In this document: positions 26,621 to 35,408 of the stretch, one piece after another
Layout of the letters: the number at the start of each line of letters is the position of its first letter
How positions within the stretch are numbered: the stretch's first letter is position 1
Assembly (NCBI GenBank): GCA_024403555.1
Contig: JAKSRP010000011.1
Location: forward strand, 1-45,408
Reading direction: 5' to 3'
DNA length: 45,408 nucleotides
From: Lachnospiraceae bacterium
Lineage (GTDB): Bacteria; Bacillota; Clostridia; Lachnospirales; Lachnospiraceae
Notes under the pieces: generated by a model
What the model saw: only the letters and a program-made list of their open reading frames with translations
Databases searched by the model: none
What the model was told of the DNA's origin: nothing
Position numbers and translations under genes: made by a program

Positions 26621-27232
26621 ATGATTACAGTAAACGCAATGGGTGATCAGTGCCCAATCCCAGTAGTAAAAACAAAAAATGCCATCAAAGAAATGAAAAA
26701 ATCTGACGTAGTAGAAGTGTTAGTAGACAACGAAATTGCTGTTCAGAACCTTACAAAGATGGCTAACCAGAAAGGGTATGAAGTAACTTCTGAAAAGAAA
26801 GCAGAAGGTGCATTCCGTGTGGAAATGAAAGTAGAAATTGCAGATGTGGCTGAAGAAACAGTGGCTGAACCAGTTGTATGCATTCCAGATGCAAGAAAAA
26901 ATACAGTTGTTGTCATTTCTTCTAACGTTATGGGTGGCGGCGATGACAAGCTCGGTGGAAATTTATTAAAAGCATTTATCTTTGCAGTGACACAGCAGGA
27001 TGAACTTCCATCTACTATGTTATTTTACAATGGCGGCGCTAAGATGACAGTCAATGATTCCCCAGCTCTTGAAGATTTAAAATCCTTAGAAGCTCAGGGT
27101 GTGGAAATCTTAACTTGTGGTACTTGCTTAAACTTCTATGGCTTAACAGATGAATTAGCAGTTGGCGGTGTGACAAACATGTATGAAATCGTGGAACGCA
27201 TGAACAATGCATCCTTGATTGTAAAACCTTAA
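26621..27232 (+). CDS. yedF: Selenium metabolism protein YedF (TusA-DsrE fusion)
   Basis: A 203-residue two-domain protein. Residues 1-70 are a TusA/SirA-like sulfur-carrier domain with the CPIP motif at C11; residues 95-203 are a DsrE-like domain with a conserved CGTC (C166, C169). The family follows selD in many genomes and probably carries selenium or sulfur between the desulfurase, SelD and the Mo cofactor; the exact step is unknown. GGAG precedes the start. Confidence 0.92.
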   Translation: MITVNAMGDQCPIPVVKTKNAIKEMKKSDVVEVLVDNEIAVQNLTKMANQKGYEVTSEKKAEGAFRVEMKVEIADVAEETVAEPVVCIPDARKNTVVVISSNVMGGGDDKLGGNLLKAFIFAVTQQDELPSTMLFYNGGAKMTVNDSPALEDLKSLEAQGVEILTCGTCLNFYGLTDELAVGGVTNMYEIVERMNNASLIVKP

Positions 27233-27236
27233 AGTA

Positions 27237-27476
27237 ATGGCCAGAAAGAAGAAGAACTGGCTGGTGGTTACATTCTCTACGGTGACGGCTGCCATGGCCA
27301 TGGAAGATTATTGTATGGGCCATGGAGTTGCAGGACGAATTATCCCACTTCCACAGGAAATCAGTGCCGGATGTGGGCTGTCCTGGAGAACACAGCCAGA
27401 AGAAAAAGAAAATTTGATACAGATGATGGCAGAAGCAGGTCTTACGTGGGAATCCATGCATGAATGCATGCTGTAA
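27237..27476 (+). CDS. DUF3343 Se/S carrier-like protein
   Basis: A 79-residue protein of the DUF3343 family (putative Se/S carrier-like). It starts 4 bp after yedF and ends the selenium operon. Typical features are the TVTAAMAMED helix, the IPLPQEISAGCGLSWR segment with a conserved Cys, and a terminal MHECML Cys. The function is inferred from neighbourhood only. Confidence 0.85.
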   Translation: MARKKKNWLVVTFSTVTAAMAMEDYCMGHGVAGRIIPLPQEISAGCGLSWRTQPEEKENLIQMMAEAGLTWESMHECML

Positions 27477-27559
27477 AGAGTAGGCTTTTTCATTTTCATA
27501 TCAGATTTAGCCTTCTGAAATCATTTTCATTGTATTTTAACAAGCTGTTTAACAGCTCT

Positions 27560-27604
27560 GGTACCACAGATTCTCTCTTTGAAATCTGTGGTACCATTTT
27601 TTTG
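27560..27604 (+). terminator. Terminator of selenium operon
   Basis: Stem GGTACCACAGATT (27560-27572)/AATCTGTGGTACC (27583-27595) followed by A and a run of T. It is also the first unit of the repeat array that continues to about 27844. Confidence 0.82.
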
Positions 27605-27844
27605 CTAAATTTGATTACAAATTTTGATTTTCAAATCTGTGGTATCGGTTTTCGGTAAATTTTGATTACATTTTTTTGTTTCTGAATCTATGGCACTGAT
27701 TTTTAGAAGATTTTGATTACAAATATTACTATCTGATTTTGTAATACTTATTTTGGTGCCACAGATTTGGCCTTTTCTATTTGTAATACCTTTCGACCGG
27801 TTTTTGGTACTACAGATTTAAATTTTTTTATCTGTAATACCATC
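27560..27844. repeat. Array of degenerate inverted repeats (AAATCTGTGGTACC type)
   Basis: The 456-bp gap 27477-27932 has no gene. It holds about nine copies of a 14-bp unit in alternating orientation: 27560-27572, 27582-27595, 27632-27646, 27683-27698, 27731-27747, 27755-27770, 27778-27790, 27806-27820 and 27830-27844. Pairs 1/2 and 8/9 form good hairpins. Three TTTGATTACA copies (about 27611, 27661, 27712) lie between them. The units are too diverged and irregular for CRISPR. The array may be decayed terminator duplications or a multi-site regulatory region. Confidence 0.65.
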
Positions 27845-27932
27845 CGATGGATTCTTCGCAAAATAGAAATGAAAAACAAAATTGAAAACCCCTATAATAC
27901 TTGATAAAATAAAGTAAAGGAGGGAATGAGTC

Positions 27933-29099
27933 ATGATCGGTGGAAAACAAGACTTTAGAATGGCTGTTACGAGTGATCTTCATCTGATGGCAAAAACTTT
28001 ATATGATGACGGGCCTGCTTTTGAGCATCTTATTCGAAGCGATGATGGCAAGCAGACAAAAGATAGTACCAAACTGGTGCGACAGATGTTTCTTGAAGTG
28101 CATCAGCAACGTTATGACGCCCTCTTGATTACTGGAGATTTGACTTATAATGGTGAATTAGCGAGTCATGAAGATCTGGTGGAACGCCTGAAAGTGGTGA
28201 AAAACTATGGTGTGCCGGTTTATGTACTTCCGGGTAATCATGATATCAGAAGGAATGCCAGAAGCTATCTCGGCAATGAAATCAGACAGGTACCTACCGT
28301 TGATGAAGAAGCATTTGCCAAGCTCTATGAAGATTTTGGCTATGGACAGGCCGTTTCCCGTGATGTGACAAGTCTAAGCTACATGGTCAAATTAAGAGAA
28401 GACATCTATTTAATCTGTCTTGATAACTGCAGCCGTGTCAGTGGATTTGTTCAGAAATATGGCGAAATTCGTCCGGATACCATGAACTGGCTGGAAAGAC
28501 AGTTAAGAAGTATCAAAGGAAAAAGCTGCATTGTAGCAGGACATTATAATTTGTGCTTCCATAACTCAATGTTCCAGCAGGGCTTTATCATGAATAATAA
28601 GGATGAAGTGGCCGATCTGCTCAACCGTTACAATGTGAAACTTTACCTTTCCGGGCATATGCATATGCAGCATGTATCAAGCAACTTTGGTGTGAAAGAG
28701 ATTGCAACCTCACCACCAACGACGTGGCCACATCAGTATGGATCCCTTCGCATTTCATCGGATGGAGATATGAAATACGAGACGAGACAGATTATCATGG
28801 CACCAAAGCAGAGAAATGAATATCATGATTTTTACCGCAAGAATTTCATGATGCAGGTGTTTAAGGATCTGGGACCAAGAATTGAGCTTACCGACAAGGA
28901 GATTGAAGTGATGGCCGAATATGCGGCGGATCTTCATCTGGCTTATTTTTCAGGTAATGCCTATCAGATTCTGGATGAGAAGAAAGAATCTCAGGCAAGA
29001 AAGCTCTGGCTTACCAAAGCATCAGATTGCTTTTATCATCGATACATGGAAAGTATTCTGATTGAGGAGAAAATCAACCATAATTTGTTATTATTGTAA
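27933..29099 (+). CDS. Metallophosphoesterase (calcineurin-like)
   Basis: A 388-residue phosphoesterase with a dinuclear metal site. All motifs are present in order: DLH (SDLHLM, near 16), GDLTYNGE (near 70), GNHD (near 102), GHYN (near 205) and GHMHMQH (near 240). The C-terminal 100 residues are an alpha-helical extension without a recognised domain. There is no signal peptide, so it is cytosolic. The substrate is unknown. AAGGAGGG precedes the start, and the gene stands alone. Confidence 0.88.
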   Translation: MIGGKQDFRMAVTSDLHLMAKTLYDDGPAFEHLIRSDDGKQTKDSTKLVRQMFLEVHQQRYDALLITGDLTYNGELASHEDLVERLKVVKNYGVPVYVLPGNHDIRRNARSYLGNEIRQVPTVDEEAFAKLYEDFGYGQAVSRDVTSLSYMVKLREDIYLICLDNCSRVSGFVQKYGEIRPDTMNWLERQLRSIKGKSCIVAGHYNLCFHNSMFQQGFIMNNKDEVADLLNRYNVKLYLSGHMHMQHVSSNFGVKEIATSPPTTWPHQYGSLRISSDGDMKYETRQIIMAPKQRNEYHDFYRKNFMMQVFKDLGPRIELTDKEIEVMAEYAADLHLAYFSGNAYQILDEKKESQARKLWLTKASDCFYHRYMESILIEEKINHNLLLL

Positions 29100-29213
29100 C
29101 AATTAAAAGGTTGTTTCGTGACGGTTCTTACATTATAGATCATAAGATTTTGATAAAGTATGAAATGGAATGATATGTAGCTGAAAACTTATTATAATAA
29201 AGGTAGGTAAAAT

Positions 29214-29906
29214 ATGAGACAAAGCTGGAAAAGCTTCTCCTGTTTCTCTACGCTTAGTAGAAAAACCATGGAGGAATTCGAAAAATATGGGAGTATCGAA
29301 ATCTATAAAAAAGGTGAGATCATATTTCGCGCCAAAGAAGAACTGGAATATGTTTATTTTCAGGTCAGTGGAAAATCCATGATATACAATCTGACTCACC
29401 ATGGAAAAAGAAAAATTCTCTTTATATTTGGGAAGGAAGCATTGCTGAATGAGCATGTAATGAATAGCCATTACGCATCCTTTTATTGTGAAACCATAGA
29501 GAAGAGTAAGATACTGAAGATTCCTGCTTCTTGTTTTGTTGGGTGCATGAAGGAGGATTTCGCTTTGGTACAGATGGTATTAGAAAATCAGGAACGAAAG
29601 ATCTGGAGACTGGGTCATCAGCTAAAGAATACCATGGGCAGCATCTATATGGAACGAAAATTAGCAGCCAAGCTTTGGAAGCTTTCAAGAGATTTTGGAG
29701 TAGAGACCGAAGATGGGATTCTTATTGATATGAGCCTTTCGGTAACATTTTTAGCCGATATGATGGGGGCACCAAGAGAGACCACCTCAAAGACCTGTAA
29801 GATGCTGGTGGATTATGGACTGATTAGTATGAATCGCAAGAAGATTACGGTGGTGGATCCGGAGCGTATGGCAAAATTTTACAAGACTGGCGAGATTTCA
29901 ATGTGA
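29214..29906 (+). CDS. Crp/Fnr family transcriptional regulator
   Basis: A 230-residue regulator with an N-terminal cyclic-nucleotide-binding-like beta-roll (about 15-125) and a C-terminal Crp-type helix-turn-helix (about 150-220; SVTFLADMMGAPRETTSKTC). Cys residues occur in the sensor domain (SFYCET, SCFVGCM), but no clear Fnr-type four-Cys cluster is seen, so the signal is unknown. It directly precedes the asr/nar-like island and is its most likely activator. A -10 TATAAT lies at 29193-29198 with a poor -35, as expected for an activated promoter. Confidence 0.9.
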   Translation: MRQSWKSFSCFSTLSRKTMEEFEKYGSIEIYKKGEIIFRAKEELEYVYFQVSGKSMIYNLTHHGKRKILFIFGKEALLNEHVMNSHYASFYCETIEKSKILKIPASCFVGCMKEDFALVQMVLENQERKIWRLGHQLKNTMGSIYMERKLAAKLWKLSRDFGVETEDGILIDMSLSVTFLADMMGAPRETTSKTCKMLVDYGLISMNRKKITVVDPERMAKFYKTGEISM

Positions 29907-29987
29907 TGAGAATCAACTGTAATTATACATACAAAAAACGAATGAAAATAATAGAACAGATAAGAAATATTAATAGATTATAGGAAT

Positions 29988-30018
29988 AAATCCGTGACTT
30001 AGGTTACGGATTTTTTTT
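29988..30018 (+). terminator. Terminator after Crp/Fnr gene
   Basis: Stem AAATCCGT/ACGGATTT, partly extended inward by a GAC/GTT wobble segment, followed by a run of T. It separates the regulator from the asr operon. Confidence 0.8.
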
Positions 30019-30025
30019 ATGCCCA

Positions 30026-30053
30026 TTGATAAAATATTGACAACAAATATGAT
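30026..30053 (+). promoter_or_regulatory. Promoter of asr/nar-like operon
   Basis: TTGATA (30026-30031), 16-bp spacer, TATGAT (30048-30053). A TTGACA at 30037 is an alternative -35 but has no good -10. No clear Crp/Fnr palindrome was found. Confidence 0.5.
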
Positions 30054-30095
30054 AGCAAATGGTATGAGAGGAACATGCCAAAGAAAGGAGTCGTA

Positions 30096-31091
30096 ATGGG
30101 AATTCTATTATCAAAGACAGCAGCAGATCAGGCTTTTGCAGCATGGACAGAAAAGTATGATGTGTTTGCACCAATGTTAATGGAAGGAGAGGGTTGTTTT
30201 TCTGACACAGATATTATTCGTTATGGAAAACCAGCATCTCTTGACGAAATTGTATGGGATAAGAAATCTGACTATTCTTTTAAAGAAATCTTATTAGCCA
30301 TCAATGAAACCTTATTTTATTTCACAGAAGATCAGACCATTGTTCCTAAGGGTCCGGAAAAAGATATTCTGATTTTCTTACGTGCCTGCGATCTTCATGC
30401 AGTCAAACGTCTCGATGAAATCTATTTAAAGAATGGATTTGAAGATTTTTATTATGCAAGAGTAAGAGAAAAGGCAAAATTCATCTTAATGGGCTGTGAA
30501 ACAACCTGTGCATCCGGTTTTTGTGTAAGCATGGGAACAAATGTAGCAGACAACTATGACGCTTACATCAAAGTAACACCAGACTGTGTTGTGGCTGAAA
30601 TCAAAAATGAAGATTTAGCAGACTTTGGAAAAGAAGGTGCAGATGCAGATGTAACACCAGCATTTGTAACAGAAAACAAAGAAAAAGTAACATTGCCTAA
30701 GAAACTTTCTAACGAAAGCTTCACAAAGGAAATTTGGAATGAATATGGCGCTCGCTGTATCAACTGCGGCCGCTGTAACTTCGTATGTCCAACCTGTACT
30801 TGTTTTACAATGCAGGATATCTTCTATCAGGACAATGCAAAAGTAGGCGAAAGAAGACGTGTATGGGCATCCTGCCAGATTGACGGCTACGATGAGATCG
30901 CCGGTGGACATTCCTTTAGAAGAACCAATGGAGACCGTGTTCGTTTCAAGGTAATGCATAAAATTTATGATTATGAAAAACGCTTTGGTTATCCGATGTG
31001 TGTAGGTTGTGGCCGCTGTGACGATATTTGTCCGGAATATATCTCCTACTCCAACTTAGTAAACCGCTTAGCAAAGGAGGAAAATGAATAA
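30096..31091 (+). CDS. asrA: Anaerobic sulfite reductase subunit A
   Basis: A 331-residue electron-transfer subunit of the three-part siroheme sulfite reductase. Two [4Fe-4S] motifs are visible: CINCGRCNFVCPTC from C221 and CVGCGRCDDICPEY from C302. ATG 30096 has AAAGGAG at 30082-30088 and is preferred over an in-frame ATG at 30075. The stop overlaps the asrB start by one base. With AsrB it passes NADH-derived electrons to AsrC. Confidence 0.95.
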   Translation: MGILLSKTAADQAFAAWTEKYDVFAPMLMEGEGCFSDTDIIRYGKPASLDEIVWDKKSDYSFKEILLAINETLFYFTEDQTIVPKGPEKDILIFLRACDLHAVKRLDEIYLKNGFEDFYYARVREKAKFILMGCETTCASGFCVSMGTNVADNYDAYIKVTPDCVVAEIKNEDLADFGKEGADADVTPAFVTENKEKVTLPKKLSNESFTKEIWNEYGARCINCGRCNFVCPTCTCFTMQDIFYQDNAKVGERRRVWASCQIDGYDEIAGGHSFRRTNGDRVRFKVMHKIYDYEKRFGYPMCVGCGRCDDICPEYISYSNLVNRLAKEENE

Positions 31092-31882
31092 TGAAAAATG
31101 AATACATTCCTCAGTTTTCTACTATTAAAGAAGTAATCAAGCACACAGATTTAGAATATACCTTCCGTATGGAATTTGAAGGCGATGTAAAACCAGGACA
31201 GTTCTTTGAAGTATCCCTTCCAAAGTATGGGGAAGCTCCAATTTCCGTAAGTGGTATCGCAGACGGTTTAGTAGATTTTACAATCCGTCGTGTCGGTAAG
31301 GTAACCAACGAAATTTTTGAAAACTATGTAGGCGACAAATTATTGATTCGTGGACCATACGGCAATGGTTTTGACGTAAACAACTATAAGGGTAAAGAAA
31401 TCGTCATCATCGGTGGTGGTACTGGTGTATCCCCAATGCGTGGCGTAATTCAGTATTTTGCTTCTCATCCGGAAGAAGCAGTTAGTACAACTTTAATCGC
31501 TGGTTTCAAGAGCCCGTCTGATGTTCTCTTCAAAAAAGATTTTGAAGAATGGGCAAAAACCATCAACGTGATCAAATCTGTTGACAGCGCTCCGGAAGGT
31601 TACGAAGGACCAGTTGGAATGGTTACAAAATACATCCCAGACCTGAAATTTGAAAATATAGAAAATGCAGTATTTATTTGTGTTGGCCCTCCAATCATGA
31701 TCCGTTTTACAATCATGGAAATCCAGAAATTAGGCGTAAAAGACGAACAAATCTGGGTATCCAACGAACGTAAGATGTGCTGTGGCCTTGGAAAATGCGG
31801 TCACTGTAAGATCGGTTCCACATATATCTGCTTAGATGGTCCTGTATTTAACTACGTGGACGGCAAAGAATTAATCGATTAA
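31091..31882 (+). CDS. asrB: Anaerobic sulfite reductase subunit B
   Basis: A 263-residue ferredoxin-NADP reductase-like subunit that binds FAD and NAD(P)H. The NAD-binding GGGTGVSPMRG motif is near 112-122, and a C-terminal cysteine cluster CCGLGKCGHC...C (about 229-247) binds [2Fe-2S], as in dihydroorotate dehydrogenase electron-transfer subunits. It is translationally coupled to asrA. Confidence 0.95.
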   Translation: MKNEYIPQFSTIKEVIKHTDLEYTFRMEFEGDVKPGQFFEVSLPKYGEAPISVSGIADGLVDFTIRRVGKVTNEIFENYVGDKLLIRGPYGNGFDVNNYKGKEIVIIGGGTGVSPMRGVIQYFASHPEEAVSTTLIAGFKSPSDVLFKKDFEEWAKTINVIKSVDSAPEGYEGPVGMVTKYIPDLKFENIENAVFICVGPPIMIRFTIMEIQKLGVKDEQIWVSNERKMCCGLGKCGHCKIGSTYICLDGPVFNYVDGKELID

Positions 31883-31894
31883 GGAGGCGTCATT

Positions 31895-32881
31895 ATGGGA
31901 TTAGATATTAATACAAAGAAATTAAAGAAAAATGCATTCCGTATTTCTAAGAAACGTGGAATTGGCGCATCCCGTGTACGTGTACCAGGCGGCTATCTTG
32001 ATGCAAGAGTGCTTGGTATGGTACAGGAAATCGCAGAAGAATACGGCAATGGATTTGTACATTTAACAACCAGACAGGGATTTGAAATTGAAGGTATTCC
32101 ATATGAAAAAATGGATGAAGTAAGAGCAAAACTTCAGCCAATTATTGATATGGTAGGCATTAACCAGAAAGAAAAAGGTGCCGGTTACGAAGAATCCGGT
32201 ACACGTAACATTCAGGCATGTATCGGTAACAACGTATGTCCATTTGCAAACTATAACACAGCAGAGCTTGCAAAAAGAATTGAAAAAGAAGTATTCCCTC
32301 ATGAACTTCACTTCAAAATTGCATGTACCGGATGCTCCAACGACTGTGCAAAAGCAAGAATGCATGATTTTGGTATTATCGGACAGACCATTCCTCAGTA
32401 TGATCCAAGCAGATGTATCTCCTGTCAGGCTTGCATGAAAGGCTGTAAAGCATTATCCGTTGATGCTCTTTCCATGAAAAATTACAAAATTGTCCGTGAC
32501 GAAGCCAAATGTGTAGGCTGTGGAGTCTGCGTAACAAAATGTCCTACAAGAGCATTTACACGTAGCAAGAAAAAATACTACAAACTTACCATCATGGGTA
32601 GAACAGGCAAGAAAAACCCTCGCCTTGGAGAAGATTTCTTAGTTTGGGCAGATGCAGATAACATCATCAAGATTATTAAGAATACATACGATTATGTGGA
32701 TCGCTATATTTCCCCAGATGCACCTGCACGTAAAGAGCATATCGGTTATATCATCGACCGCACTGGATTTGAAGAATACAAGAAATGGGCCTTAAAGGAT
32801 GTGGAATTGATGCCAGAAACAAAAATTCATGACAATGTGTACTGGAGTGGTATTCATTTCGATCACAAAAACATGAACTAG
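31895..32881 (+). CDS. asrC: Anaerobic sulfite reductase subunit C (siroheme)
   Basis: A 328-residue catalytic subunit that reduces sulfite to sulfide in six-electron steps; such enzymes also reduce nitrite. Siroheme/[4Fe-4S] ligands are C109-x5-C115 and C147-x3-C151. Two ferredoxin clusters follow: C174, C177, C180, C184 and C206, C209, C212, C216. It lies 12 bp after asrB and 15 bp before the Mo oxidoreductase gene, within one transcript. Confidence 0.96.
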   Translation: MGLDINTKKLKKNAFRISKKRGIGASRVRVPGGYLDARVLGMVQEIAEEYGNGFVHLTTRQGFEIEGIPYEKMDEVRAKLQPIIDMVGINQKEKGAGYEESGTRNIQACIGNNVCPFANYNTAELAKRIEKEVFPHELHFKIACTGCSNDCAKARMHDFGIIGQTIPQYDPSRCISCQACMKGCKALSVDALSMKNYKIVRDEAKCVGCGVCVTKCPTRAFTRSKKKYYKLTIMGRTGKKNPRLGEDFLVWADADNIIKIIKNTYDYVDRYISPDAPARKEHIGYIIDRTGFEEYKKWALKDVELMPETKIHDNVYWSGIHFDHKNMN

Positions 32882-32896
32882 GACAGGAGGTAAAGG

Positions 32897-35005
32897 ATGA
32901 AGAAGATTCAATCTCTTTGTAACTTCTGTGCGATTGACTGTAATTTAGACTACTATGTGGACGAAGAAAATAATCGCATTGAAGCAGTAAAACCAACTCC
33001 TGGATATCCGGTAAATGACGGTTTTTGTTGTATTAAAGGAATCTCCCTTGATAAACAGCAGACAGTTGTGGACAAACCACATACACCAAGAGTAAAACAG
33101 GCAGATGGAACATTTGCCTATCCAGGATGGGATGCCACTTTTGAATATGTGGCAAAACGTTTTAAAGAAATTCAGGAAAAATACGGCTATGAAGCCATTG
33201 CAGGCATCTCTACCGGCCAGCTGACCATGGAGGAATTTGCGTTAAATGGTCATATCATGCGTGACCATATGCATACAAATGTGGATGGTAATACCCGTCT
33301 TTGTATGGCATCTGCTGTAGTGGCTCACAAGCAGAGCTACGGCTTTGATGCGCCTGGATATACTTTAAAGGATCTTGATCTTTCCGACACGATTATCTTA
33401 GTTGGAGCAAACCCAGTTGTTGCGCATCCAATTGTTTGGGATCGTATCAAGAGAAATTCTAATAAAAAATTAGTTGTAATTGATCCAAGAAGATCTGAGA
33501 CAGCTAAAAATGCGGATTATCATTATCGCATTAAAACTAAAATGGACTCTACATTATTCTATGGACTGGCTAATTATTTCATTGAAAATGATCTTATTGA
33601 CCACGCATTTGTGGAGGCTCATACCAATAAATTTGAAGAATACAAGGAATTTGTCAAAGCCTTCCCAATTGAGAAAGTGGCAGCAGATACCTGTATTCCA
33701 AAAGATGAGATTATGGAACTTGTTGAATTGATCAAAAATGGCAAACGCGTTTCCATCTGGTGGACCATGGGTATCAATCAGTCCCACAATGCTGTTCGTG
33801 CAGCCCAGTCCATAATCAATCTTCAATTATTACTTGGAAATTATGGTAAACCCGGTACTGGAGCAAACTCCATTACAGGTCAGTGCAATGCCATGGGTTC
33901 CCGATTATTCTCCAATCAGGCATCTCTCTATGGTCATGACTTTGCAAATCCGGATGCAAGAAAGAAGGTTGCAGGTATTTTCCAATGTGATGAAGAAATT
34001 CTTGCGAAAGGACCAACAAAGACATACAACCAGATCATTGAAGGAATCAATGCTGGAGATATTAAAGCGTTGTGGATTTTATGTACAAATCCAAGACATT
34101 CCTGGACCAATAATGAAACATTCCAAAAAGCTATGGATAAACTGGAATTCTATGTTGTTCAGGATATCTATGATGATATCGAAAGTGCAACCGATTGTGA
34201 TGTATTCCTTCCGGCTGTTCCAGGTATCAAAAAAGAAGGTACTTATATTAACTTAGAAAGACGTTTGTCTAGAATCGTTCCTGCCATCAAACCAGATGAC
34301 GACGAAAAGAATGATTACCAGATCATGTATGGAATTGCAAAAGCGATGGGATTTCAGGATATCATTGATTACTGGAAAACACCAGAAGACTGCTTCAATC
34401 TGATGAAAGCCTGCTCTAAGAACAGACCATTTGACTTTACGGGTCTTACTTTTAAGGGCCTTGAAAATTCTCATGGATGTCAGTGGCCATTTCCAGAAGG
34501 TGCTGTCCTTGAAGAAGATGAACGAAGATTATATGCTGATGGCAAATTCTATCATCCAGATGGGAAAGCCATCTTCCAGTTTGAACCGGTACCGGAAAAT
34601 CCAATGCCTCAGACAGAAGAATTTCCATATATCTTCAATACCGGACGTGGAAGTGTTGGTCAGTGGCATACACAGACAAGAACAAGAGAAGTTCAGTTTG
34701 TGGAACATGTAAGCGCACACCATCCATATTGCTATATCCATCCAGTTGTGGCAGAAAAATTCGGTTTAAAGCACGAAGACTTTATTATGATCCATTCCTG
34801 TAATGGGGAAAGCGCACCATTCGCTGTTCGTGTGACAGATGATGTATGCGAAGACGAAATCTATGCACCAATCCATTACATTGAATGTAACAAGCTGACT
34901 CCTTCTGTATATGATCCATATTCCAAGGAGCCTAGCTATAAATCTGCAGTTGTTAACATTGAGCCAGTAGGGGAGGATTTTATATATGTACCGTATAAAA
35001 ATTGA
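32897..35005 (+). CDS. Molybdopterin oxidoreductase, nitrate-reductase (NarA/NasA)-like
   Basis: A 702-residue Mo-bis-MGD enzyme. An N-terminal [4Fe-4S] site uses C8, C11, C15 and C45. The Mo ligand is C136 in NTRLCMASAV (codon TGT, not Sec). Cys followed by Met, and ITGQCNAMG near 330, resemble NapA/NasA and not formate dehydrogenases, which have Cys/Sec followed by His. The C-terminal molydopterin-dinucleotide domain is complete and there is no Tat signal, so it is cytosolic. Size and the next two genes match the clostridial NarABC nitrate reductase. Automatic pipelines might call it formate dehydrogenase. The substrate is inferred; another oxyanion remains possible. Confidence 0.8.
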   Translation: MKKIQSLCNFCAIDCNLDYYVDEENNRIEAVKPTPGYPVNDGFCCIKGISLDKQQTVVDKPHTPRVKQADGTFAYPGWDATFEYVAKRFKEIQEKYGYEAIAGISTGQLTMEEFALNGHIMRDHMHTNVDGNTRLCMASAVVAHKQSYGFDAPGYTLKDLDLSDTIILVGANPVVAHPIVWDRIKRNSNKKLVVIDPRRSETAKNADYHYRIKTKMDSTLFYGLANYFIENDLIDHAFVEAHTNKFEEYKEFVKAFPIEKVAADTCIPKDEIMELVELIKNGKRVSIWWTMGINQSHNAVRAAQSIINLQLLLGNYGKPGTGANSITGQCNAMGSRLFSNQASLYGHDFANPDARKKVAGIFQCDEEILAKGPTKTYNQIIEGINAGDIKALWILCTNPRHSWTNNETFQKAMDKLEFYVVQDIYDDIESATDCDVFLPAVPGIKKEGTYINLERRLSRIVPAIKPDDDEKNDYQIMYGIAKAMGFQDIIDYWKTPEDCFNLMKACSKNRPFDFTGLTFKGLENSHGCQWPFPEGAVLEEDERRLYADGKFYHPDGKAIFQFEPVPENPMPQTEEFPYIFNTGRGSVGQWHTQTRTREVQFVEHVSAHHPYCYIHPVVAEKFGLKHEDFIMIHSCNGESAPFAVRVTDDVCEDEIYAPIHYIECNKLTPSVYDPYSKEPSYKSAVVNIEPVGEDFIYVPYKN

Positions 35006-35408
35006 TCGTAGCCGTTGTATTGGCTGTCTGATGTGTGTAACCAGCTGCTGTATTTCCCATGATACTCACGATGCAAGAAATCGTGTCGTAATCGACTCCG
35101 AAACAAAACCGGCACCAATTTTCTGTCGTCATTGTGACCTTCCGGAATGTGCGATTACCTGTATGACCGGAGCAATGAGAAAAGACGAAAAAACAGGCTA
35201 CGTTATGTATGATAAAGAACACTGTGCACATTGCTTCATGTGCGTGATGGGCTGCCCTTACGGTGTATTAAAACCAGACGCAATCCATAACACAGAAGTT
35301 ATGAAATGCGACATGTGTGTTCATAGAAGCGAAGATGGTTCCGGAAATCCAATGTGTGTGGAAAAATGTCCAATGCATGCCATTACATTAGTGGAGGTGA
35401 AAGAATGA
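34986..35408 (+). CDS. Four-cluster ferredoxin subunit (NarB/CooF/HycB-like)
   Basis: A 140-residue polyferredoxin with about four [4Fe-4S] motifs: CIGCLMCVTSC (from C11), CRHCDLPEC...C, CAHCFMCVMGC and CDMC...C...C. It would relay electrons between the flavoprotein downstream and the Mo enzyme upstream. It overlaps the Mo enzyme gene by 20 bp and the flavoprotein gene by 4 bp. Similar proteins serve CO dehydrogenase (CooF) and clostridial nitrate reductase (NarB). Confidence 0.85.
   Translation: MYRIKIDRSRCIGCLMCVTSCCISHDTHDARNRVVIDSETKPAPIFCRHCDLPECAITCMTGAMRKDEKTGYVMYDKEHCAHCFMCVMGCPYGVLKPDAIHNTEVMKCDMCVHRSEDGSGNPMCVEKCPMHAITLVEVKE

Noticed and set aside
27560..27844. CRISPR array
   Set aside because: Units are short, diverged, in alternating orientation with irregular spacing, and there are no cas genes.
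32897..35005. Formate dehydrogenase or selenoprotein call for the Mo enzyme
   Set aside because: The Mo ligand codon is TGT (Cys136), followed by Met instead of His, and the ITGQCNAMG segment fits nitrate-reductase-type enzymes better.
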